From Uranotaenia lowii (Eukaryota > Arthropoda > Insecta > Diptera > Culicidae): a stretch of DNA of 64,000 bases. Below are positions 55,926 through 64,000 of this stretch, in pieces. The stretch spans positions 52,186,490 through 52,250,489 of the forward strand of contig NC_073691.1 of assembly GCF_029784155.1 (NCBI RefSeq). Direction: 5' to 3'. Within the stretch, counting starts at the first letter, position 1; every line of letters begins with the position of its first letter. The notes beneath the pieces are model-generated. The model was given only the letters and a program-made list of their open reading frames with translations. It was not told the DNA's origin and did no database searches. The position numbers and the translations under genes were made by a program.

Positions 55926-58691
55926 CATGGCCGTAGGAACGGAGGGGGGGGGGGTGGTGGCTGGGTGTCGACCCCCCCTCCTCTTTCTCATAAGAGTCCA
56001 AGAAAAGCAGGCAAGGTGTTCTACTCTATACTCAATTTTTTAAATTCCTAATCGAAAGTTGATGATTTAGTAAGGTTATTCAAGATTAACTATCTTAACT
56101 GATGCCAAAACCTCGAAAACTAATCCCAGGTTCACAATTCTGCTACAGATTCCAATTTTTTTAATGAAATTATTTTATCGGCTATATCGGTGAAATTTTA
56201 TATTCTTTGAGAAAGAATATTTAAGAATTGAAAGAATATAGACGGATAGAAGATTAGAATAAGGTGAAAGATGTTTGAAAATGAGCGGGAGGGTATTTTT
56301 AATTTGAAAACTTTTCATCACATTTCATCGTTTTGTTCCTCACGGGCCTAAAACAAATTTACGGTGATTAACTCTTCATTTAAAAAATCAATACTTGGCT
56401 AAAAAGAAAATAAAAAACACATTTCATTACATCGGTAGATAGCCTAGTATCGGACCATCGACCGTAGCGCGAATAGTCAAAAAAACCGACTAGACCGCAC
56501 GTAATGATACAATACCGAGAACCGCATCTATCGATAAATGTGTCTCGGTCGTATTTGAAGCTTTTCTGAGCGATCACATTTCATCTTTTTGTTCGTTCGT
56601 ACTGCAAGTTTCCGCTTGTGGGACGAACCACGCTAGGCCTACTATTGTGTGGTGGTTGCTACAACTCTATCAGTATCAACCACTGCAAGGTAGTAGGCCC
56701 GTGAGGAACAAAACGATGAAATGAGATGAAAAGTTTTCAAATTAAAAATACCCTCCCGCTCATTTTCAAACATCTTTCACCTTATTCTAATCTTCTATCC
56801 GTCTATATTCTTTCAATTCTTAAATATTCTTTCTCAAAGAATATAAAATTTCACCGATATAGCCGATAAAATAATTTCATTAAAACAAATTTACGGTGAT
56901 TAACTCTTCATTTAAAAGATTACAATTTTTTTTTCATTTAATCATGGAAATTCATTTCTAAATAATAAATTTAGATACATTAAACTCATTTCAGGGTTTT
57001 GGTTCCCTATTATCAAAATCGAAATTGTATTTTTGTTTTCATATTTCACACATTGTAGGATCCTTGGTTTTAATTTCGCATCGTCATTAAAAAATAGCAT
57101 TGAAGAGATGTTTTGAAATTGTTTTTAAAATTTGGTTTTGTATTTCAATTTTTGAAACTCATATTTATAAAAAAAATATTTTCAGAATATGAAAAAACTC
57201 AATTTTGAGTCTACGATCAATTAGAATCCGGTCAGTTACAAACCAAACGCGTCTATTTTAAAACTTTTTGTTAGATCGAAAAAACGTGCGTCTCCTTATA
57301 TATTTTTTTGATTTGGGGAAAAAAAATTCAGATAAAAAAACAGTTCATGAGTTTTCAAGTCGACAATGGAAGATTTCCGAGGTGATTGTGCAAAAATATT
57401 TTTTCCATGTTGCATTGTAAATTTCTCAAAACACATAAAGTTATATATCTGAAAAAATGGTCAAGGGAATCCTTTTCATTACCAACACAACGCCAAACTT
57501 TGCATATCTGATTTCTAGAAATGTAGTTCTCACCGAAATTAAGTTCCCGGACTCTGAATGATCATAGATTTAGAAATCAACCTGAGATCAGATATCAGAT
57601 ATTCAGATCCATTCTTAAACTTAATTCTTTTGCAGAATTCCAAACTTATAAATGGCGATCCAGAATTGAAAAGTCAAAATTATATTCATCATTCGAAATT
57701 CATGATTTAATTCAGATTAAAATAATAAAAATGAAATAATGAAATCAGATGGAAATCCAAAACATCAAATATGAAACGCTAGATTGATGGTTTCAACAAA
57801 TTTTAATTCTTGACTCATATCAAAATATTGATCTGGAATCTAAATTCAGAAATAGTTTATTTTTACACATCAGAAATCTTATTGAAACTCGAAAATAAAT
57901 CAAGCATTCAAGATTAATAATCAGTTATCTTTATAATTTTCACTCATTTTTGGGCTAAATCTGAGTTTATAATGTTAATGCTGTATCTGATTTCTGAACC
58001 TGAATTCATATTCATATTCAGGTTGAGAGTTCAGATTCAGAATAAATATTCTAAATTTAGATTACAAATTGCAAGAGATTGCTACTTTATAATTTTGATT
58101 GTTATTTTTATTTGAAAATTTCAAACAAGTAACCAAAGTCTGTCAGTTTTCATTTTAGAAATAAAAACATCCACAAGATTTTATTTTAGGAGTTAATTTT
58201 TGAGAAAAGTATTTGCCGATAAAGAAACATGTTTTATCCAGTTTGATAATTTAAAAATATTGTTTTTGCGGTTTTATCAAGTCAAATTTCAAATAAAAAC
58301 TTGAATTTGGATCGAGATTGCAAGTATCATGTGTGAACCGAAAAATTTCTATATTTTTTTTACTTTTGAAAGTTTAATATACTAAAACTTCATTGATGAT
58401 TAACATCAGTGAATATGCTCAAGAGTTTGGAGATTTAGCTTATTCAATTTGAGCATAGAATAAGTTTTTTTGAGCGAATCAAAGGCTTTCTGGTAAAAAC
58501 TTATTCTTTGTTCAAATCAAATAAGCTTAATGGCCAGATTTTGGAGCTGATTCCATGATTTGAACCATCGATGAACATAAATTCACTAATTTGTTACTTA
58601 AGGATTACAACTTTCCGTTATACAAATGGTGAACTAATTTTACTGATTTTCGGATGAATTTACACAATTTGGCGTTCTTCCTACGGCTCTG
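55926..58691. mobile_element. hAT-like G-tract element B, opposite orientation, with internal rearrangement (2766 bp)
   Basis: The left end CATGGCCGTAGGAACGG matches the right end of element A, and the right end (complement CAGAGCCGTAGGAAG) matches its left end, so B is inverted relative to A. G12/C7 runs lie inside the left end. The flanking 8-mers CCCCTTTA and ACGCTTTG agree at only five positions, so the duplication has decayed or one boundary is wrong. B contains the 188-bp inverted repeat at 56161-56882, which A lacks. No transposase is seen. Confidence 0.65.
56161..56917. repeat. Near-perfect 188-bp inverted repeat with overlapping 35-bp direct repeat
   Basis: Bases 56161-56349 reappear as the complement at 56695-56882 with only one or two differences. 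In addition a 35-base word beginning AAAACAAATTTACGGTGATT follows both arms directly (56350 and 56882). Between the arms is about 345 bp containing a hairpin (GCCTACTA..GGTGGTTG pairing with CAACCAC..GTAGTAGGC, about 56636-56698). A duplication by template switching, or a foldback element nested in element B, would explain it. It encodes no protein I can support. Confidence 0.88.
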
Positions 58692-58699
58692 ACGCTTTG

Positions 58700-59372
58700 G
58701 CTCTGAGTGCCTCATATGACATCAAAAACCTAAGAAATTTAATATCTTTCAAAAATATCGATAAAATACAGCGACAAATTTTATGTTTCTAAAAATTCTT
58801 ATTTCTCTTCTGATGAAAACACCCACACAAAAGATAATATACTTATAAAGTGCCACATACAATCGTATGTAAGTGAAATGCTCTAACAAATTAACTGAAC
58901 TCGTTGCGACAATAGCGAGTTGAGAGCCCGGATTTTGGATTAAAAATTTTGAAATCATATGCCCGATTTGGCCAGGTCCTAGATAAAATAGCCCGGAATT
59001 GCCCTGTCCGAATACATGCGCACAAAATTCTGGCAACCTTGATACTAGAAATCTCTCGAAAATCTTGGAGATCGAAGTCAAAATAAAGTTTGGCTTTTTA
59101 AGAACATTGAAAATTTTTGTAATTCAAACTTTTCTGCGCTTCCGTCCCAAAAGGTTGTCGACCCCTGAACTGACCCCTAAGCTATCGGTTACTTGTTGTT
59201 TGCTTGTTCTTGACCTCTTGCTATCCACGCAAGATCCAAAGCAAATCCTAAACAGCTAACTCCAACTGCATAAAGATTAATCCCGAAGGCAATCACGCAT
59301 AATTGGATGGCCTTTTTGTTCAGTGTTTATCCGGCGAGAGGACATCATAACAGCATGTTTTCCCTCACTTAC
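58700..59372. other. Intronic sequence with two hAT-like ends
   Basis: At 58918-59040 is the right part of a CCCGGATTTGCC-family relic ending TTCTGGCAACCTTG. At 59151-59165 GGTTGTCGACCCCTG is the complement of a CAGGGGTCGACAACC hAT terminus, without a visible partner in the window. The 30 bases before 59373 carry the splice donor of the TM7 exon. Confidence 0.4.
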
Positions 59373-59542
59373 CGATGCCGATAGCAGCCAAATATGTTGA
59401 GGAACGCCTGCCGGAATCGTCGATTCATGAAGCAGTAGGTAATTGGATTACAGCAGGAGCTTATGTAGGCCATCAGCTGGACCAGCGCGATTCCATTACT
59501 GCTAACATACTTGTAGACGAAGGCCGGTTTATACAGGTACAC
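59373..59542 (-). CDS. TM7/helix 8 exon of a class A GPCR, CCK-like (sulfakinin) receptor type
   Basis: The exon lies between TTTTGCAG and CG/GTAAGTG and encodes 56 residues plus two bases. It holds the end of extracellular loop 3 (VYLYKPAFVYKYVSSNG), TM7 with the NPxxY motif (IALVQLMAYISSCCNPITY) and helix 8 (CFMNRRFRQAFLNIFGCYRH). The NPITYCFMN-RFRxxF pattern is found in cholecystokinin/gastrin-type peptide receptors and relatives; insect sulfakinin receptors are the closest I recall, with tachykinin or leucokinin receptors as alternatives. Such receptors sit in the plasma membrane and signal feeding and satiety peptides through G proteins. The phase matches the exon at 31859. TM1-TM6 exons must lie right of the window. 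Confidence 0.85.
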
Positions 59543-60511
59543 CTGCAAAAAAAAAGGACGAAGGAGAAATGAGGAAAACGTTCATTCAATTGTTCATTAC
59601 GCCATTGATCGACTAAAGCCCACCCCCGACGCCTGATGACATGAAAATCAAATTCGGCTTTTCATCTGTCGAACAATTTCCGTAATCACAGGATTACGTT
59701 TACCGGGAAATGTTATCAATCATCGGAACGATGAAAGATGAAAATAAAAATCGCGAACATTCGATTGCCCAATTCTGTTGAAATCTGAAAGCAAAAAAAA
59801 AATAAGTCGAAAAGCAATTTTTTCCCGAGTTTTGACAGAGCCACCACAAACAGTGCTTTTCATTGCTTTGTCTTGCCAGTTCGCAATTCTCTGATTAAAT
59901 TGTGAATTCATAAGGAACGAGAGTTCTTGCTTTAATATGAAGAACCAAAAAAGATTTTTTTTCCACCGGTAAAGTGGTTTTGCTAATTCAAATTTCTCCG
60001 GAGGAGGATATCCGTTTCTAAAATAATTCATTCAAGTTCAAAGCTAAACCGACCACTCTGACTAGCTTCAAGAAGCGTTGAAATTCTTCAAGAACACTTC
60101 TGTTGCTCTCTATTTATAATTGATATTAAAGCTTACTTTAAATAAGTTAATACTTTTGCAGGTGGCTCCAGAGAAGGTACCAGAAAACAAAACATCCGGC
60201 TGATGGTAATGAAATCATAAGACTTGTCGTTTTGTGAGGTATAAAATCGGAGAGATGATAACGACGAATGAGGGCATCAGATTGAATATTTTTATGCTTA
60301 TTTTTTTATCATTGACACAAAAATGAACGCATCCAACAAACGTCAATCAATCTAAGGCCGTTTGTTCTATTGAAGTTTTGATTGATATTTTATTTGATTT
60401 TAAAAACGTGGGCTCAATGAAATATTTATTTGCTAGTAGTGGCTCCAGAGAGTAATCGTCCTAGATCATTGTCAATGAAGGAAATTTCGCATTTCAAATC
60501 AAAATTTGGTT
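59543..60511. other. Upstream intron of the receptor, non-coding
   Basis: I looked for a TM6 exon (a WxP-type motif) on the minus strand and found none. The frame at 59720-60031 is not receptor-like. A diffuse GC-richer part (59580-59700) follows the TM7 exon acceptor. Confidence 0.45.
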
Positions 60512-62416
60512 AAAAAAAGACAAAAAAGACAAAAAAGAAAACAAAGACAAAAAAGACAAAAAAGACAAAAAAGACAAAAAATACAAAAAAGACAAAAAAG
60601 ACAAAAAAGACAAAAAAGACAAAAAAGACAAAAAAGACAAAAAAGACAAAAAAGACAAAAAAGACAAAAAAGACAAAAAAGACAAAAAAGACAAAAAAGA
60701 CAAAAAAGACAAAAAAGACAAAAAAGACAAAAAAGACAAAAAAGACAAAAAAGACAAAAAAGACAAAAAAGACAAAAAAGACAAAAAAGACAAAAAAGAC
60801 AAAAAAGACAAAAAAGACAAAAAAGACAAAAAAGACAAAAAAGACAAAAAAGACAAAAAAGACAAAAAAGACAAAAAAGACAAAAAAGACAAAAAAGACA
60901 AAAAAGACAAAAAAGACAAAAAAGACAAAAAAGACAAAAAAGACAAAAAAGACAAAAAAGACAAAAAAGACAAAAAAGACAAAAAAGACAAAAAAGACAA
61001 AAAAGACAAAAAAGACAAAAAAGACAAAAAAGACAAAAAAGACAAAAAAGACAAAAAAGACAAAAAAGACAAAAAAGACAAAAAAGACAAAAAAGACAAA
61101 AAAGACAAAAAAGACAAAAAAGACAAAAAAGACAAAAAAGACAAAAAAGACAAAAAAGACAAAAAAGACAAAAAAGACAAAAAAGACAAAAAAGACAAAA
61201 AAGACAAAAAAGACAAAAAAGACAAAAAAGACAAAAAAGACAAAAAAGACAAAAAAGACAAAAAAGACAAAAAAGACAAAAAAGACAAAAAAGACAAAAA
61301 AGACAAAAAAGACAAAAAAGACAAAAAAGACAAAAAAGACAAAAAAGACAAAAAAGACAAAAAAGACAAAAAAGACAAAAAAGACAAAAAAGACAAAAAA
61401 GACAAAAAAGACAAAAAAGACAAAAAAGACAAAAAAGACAAAAAAGACAAAAAAGACAAAAAAGACAAAAAAGACAAAAAAGACAAAAAAGACAAAAAAG
61501 ACAAAAAAGACAAAAAAGACAAAAAAGACAAAAAAGACAAAAAAGACAAAAAAGACAAAAAAGACAAAAAAGACAAAAAAGACAAAAAAGACAAAAAAGA
61601 CAAAAAAGACAAAAAAGACAAAAAAGACAAAAAAGACAAAAAAGACAAAAAAGACAAAAAAGACAAAAAAGACAAAAAAGACAAAAAAGACAAAAAAGAC
61701 AAAAAAGACAAAAAAGACAAAAAAGACAAAAAAGACAAAAAAGACAAAAAAGACAAAAAAGACAAAAAAGACAAAAAAGACAAAAAAGACAAAAAAGACA
61801 AAAAAGACAAAAAAGACAAAAAAGACAAAAAAGACAAAAAAGACAAAAAAGACAAAAAAGACAAAAAAGACAAAAAAGACAAAAAAGACAAAAAAGACAA
61901 AAAAGACAAAAAAGACAAAAAAGACAAAAAAGACAAAAAAGACAAAAAAGACAAAAAAGACAAAAAAGACAAAAAAGACAAAAAAGACAAAAAAGACAAA
62001 AAAGACAAAAAAGACAAAAAAGACAAAAAAGACAAAAAAGACAAAAAAGACAAAAAAGACAAAAAAGACAAAAAAGACAAAAAAGACAAAAAAGACAAAA
62101 AAGACAAAAAAGACAAAAAAGACAAAAAAGACAAAAAAGACAAAAAAGACAAAAAAGACAAAAAAGACAAAAAAGACAAAAAAGACAAAAAAGACAAAAA
62201 AGACAAAAAAGACAAAAAAGACAAAAAAGACAAAAAAGACAAAAAAGACAAAAAAGACAAAAAAGACAACAAAGACAACAAAGACAAAAAAGACAAAAAA
62301 GACAAAAAAGACAAAAAAGACAAAAAAGACAAAAAAGACAAAAAAGACAAAAAAGACAAAAAAGACAAAAAAGACAAAAAAGACAAAAAAGACAAAAAAG
62401 ACAAAAAAGACAAAAA
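60512..62416. repeat. Homogeneous 9-bp tandem array (GACAAAAAA)n, about 210 copies
   Basis: Units are almost identical for 1.9 kb; the only variants are near the left edge (AGAAAACAAAG, AATACAAAA) and two CAAC units at about 62266-62283. Because the period is divisible by three, all frames stay open (RQKRQK on plus; LSFLSF, LFCLFC and FVFFVF on minus); these long open frames are not genes. Such uniformity means recent expansion or an assembly of collapsed reads. Confidence 0.97.
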
Positions 62417-63181
62417 TGACACAAAAATGACACAAAAATGACACAAAAATGACACAAAAATGACACAAAAATGACACAAAAATGACACAAAAATGACACA
62501 AAAATGACACAAAAATGACACAAAAATGACACAAAAATGACACAAAAATGACACAAAAATGACACAAAAATGACACAAAAATGACACAAAAATGACACAA
62601 AAATGACACAAAAATGACACAAAAATGACACAAAAATGACACAAAAATGACACAAAAATGACACAAAAATGACACAAAAATGACACAAAAATGACACAAA
62701 AATGACACAAAAATGACACAAAAATGACACAAAAATGACACAAAAATGACACAAAAATGACACAAAAATGACACAAAAATGACACAAAAATGACACAAAA
62801 ATGACACAAAAATGACACAAAAATGACACAAAAATGACACAAAAATGACACAAAAATGACACAAAAATGACACAAAAATGACACAAAAATGACACAAAAA
62901 TGACACAAAAATGACACAAAAATGACACAAAAATGACACAAAAATGACACAAAAATGACACAAAAATGACACAAAAATGACACAAAAATGACACAAAAAT
63001 GACACAAAAATGACACAAAAATGACACAAAAATGACACAAAAATGACACAAAAATGACACAAAAATGACACAAAAATGACACAAAAATGACACAAAAATG
63101 ACACAAAAATGACACAAAAATGACACAAAAATGACACAAAAATGACACAAAAATGACACAAAAATGACACAAAAATGACAC
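62417..63181. repeat. Homogeneous 11-bp tandem array (TGACACAAAAA)n, about 70 copies
   Basis: The 9-bp unit changes abruptly into an 11-bp unit that carries an extra dinucleotide (GACACAAAAAT against GACAAAAAA). Units are perfect over 0.76 kb. The minus-strand frames reading FVSFLCHFCVI are the 33-base (three-unit) translation and not proteins. Confidence 0.97.
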
Positions 63182-64000
63182 AAAAAAAAAACACAAAAAA
63201 ACACAAAAAAACACAAAAAAAACACAAAAAATACAAAAAAGACATATAAAAGACACAAAAAACACCAAAAAGACACAAAAAAGATGCAAAACAAATACAA
63301 AAATGACACAAAAATGAACCAAAAAATAACCAAAAAAAAAATAATAATGACACAGAAAAGACACAAAAAAAAACTTAAAAAAGACACAAAAAATGACACA
63401 AAAAAGAAACAACGAGACACAAAAATGATTAAAGATAGTCACAAAAAAGACACCAAAAAGAATAAAAAAAAGACACAGAAAAGACACAAAAAGACACAGA
63501 AAAGACACAAAAATGAAACATAAAAGACACAAAAAAGACACAAAAAAGACCCAAAAAAGACCCAAAAAAGACACATAAAAGACACCAAAAAAAAAAACAA
63601 AAAAGACACAAAAAGACACAAACTAAAAACACAAAAAGGACACAAAAATACACAAAAAAGACTCAAAAAAGAAGGGAAAAAGACACATAAAAGACGCAGA
63701 AAAGACACAAAAAATACACATAAAAGACAGAAAAAAGTCACAAAAAGACACAAAAAATACACAAAAAAGATACAAAAAAGACACAAAAATACACAGAAAA
63801 GACACAAAAAGACACACAATAAACACAAGAAAGATACAAAAAAAAACACAACAAAAGACACAAAAAGACATGACAGTCACAAAAATACACAGAAAAAACA
63901 CAAAAAAGAATCAAAAAAACAAAAGAGAATCAAAAAAAACAAAAAAGAAACAAAATGACACAAAAATGACACAGAAAAGACACAAAAAAGACAAAAAAAA
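63182..64000. repeat. Degenerate edge of the ACAAAAA array, continuing past the window
   Basis: Units decay into irregular (A)nGACACA(A)n words of variable length, with several changes per unit. This is the pattern expected at an older or less homogenised array edge. The array is not closed at base 64000. Confidence 0.9.

Noticed and set aside
60494..63619. Open frames of 637-1041 residues on both strands
   Set aside because: They are translations of 9-bp and 11-bp tandem units. All frames are open because of the period, and the amino-acid content is a simple repeat.

Overview
The window looks like insect nuclear DNA, most likely from a culicine-type mosquito. It is AT-rich and has spliced exons with GT..AG borders. 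It is crowded with transposon families known from mosquito genomes: DD37E and DD37D Tc1/mariner elements, Jockey- and CR1-type LINEs, tRNA-derived SINEs, and many non-autonomous hAT-like and TA-flanked elements. The mosquito assignment rests on this transposon repertoire and is an inference.

Host genes are few, and all those supported lie on the minus strand. The best is the 3' half of a class A G-protein-coupled receptor, most like the insect CCK-like (sulfakinin) receptor. A TM7 exon (59373-59542) splices in matching phase to a C-tail exon (31669-31859) and then to a short terminal exon (31572-31606). The intron between the first two is about 27.5 kb and holds most of the repeats in the window. 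The remaining exons should lie beyond 64000. A second minus-strand gene seems to start at 1609, where a 16-codon first exon (1562-1609) ends in a strong GTAAGT donor; its other exons would be left of base 1. A weaker exon candidate is at 16134-16308, and two GC-richer open stretches lie inside the receptor intron (42585-42915 and 52430-52600).

Layout: 1-17300 holds the first-exon candidate, a decayed DD37E transposon (2200-3753), small inverted-repeat elements, a 165-bp tandem repeat and a repeat-poor stretch (13400-15470). 17325-30118 is a nested transposon stack: a CR1-type LINE split a 76-bp minisatellite, and was itself hit by a Jockey-clade LINE, a hAT-like element, a SINE and a DD37D transposon. 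30119-31860 holds the receptor 3' end. 31862-59372 is the giant intron. 60512-64000 is a long array of 9-bp and then 11-bp units that runs off the window.

The most striking items are the intact, precisely bounded Jockey-clade element with both ORFs open, the readable order of insertions around it, the reconstructed split receptor, a family of hAT-like elements whose 8-bp target duplications can be read directly, a near-perfect 188-bp inverted repeat at 56161-56882, and related TTTTGTC-core arrays. I found no clearly new molecular system; the novelty is mostly in element architecture.
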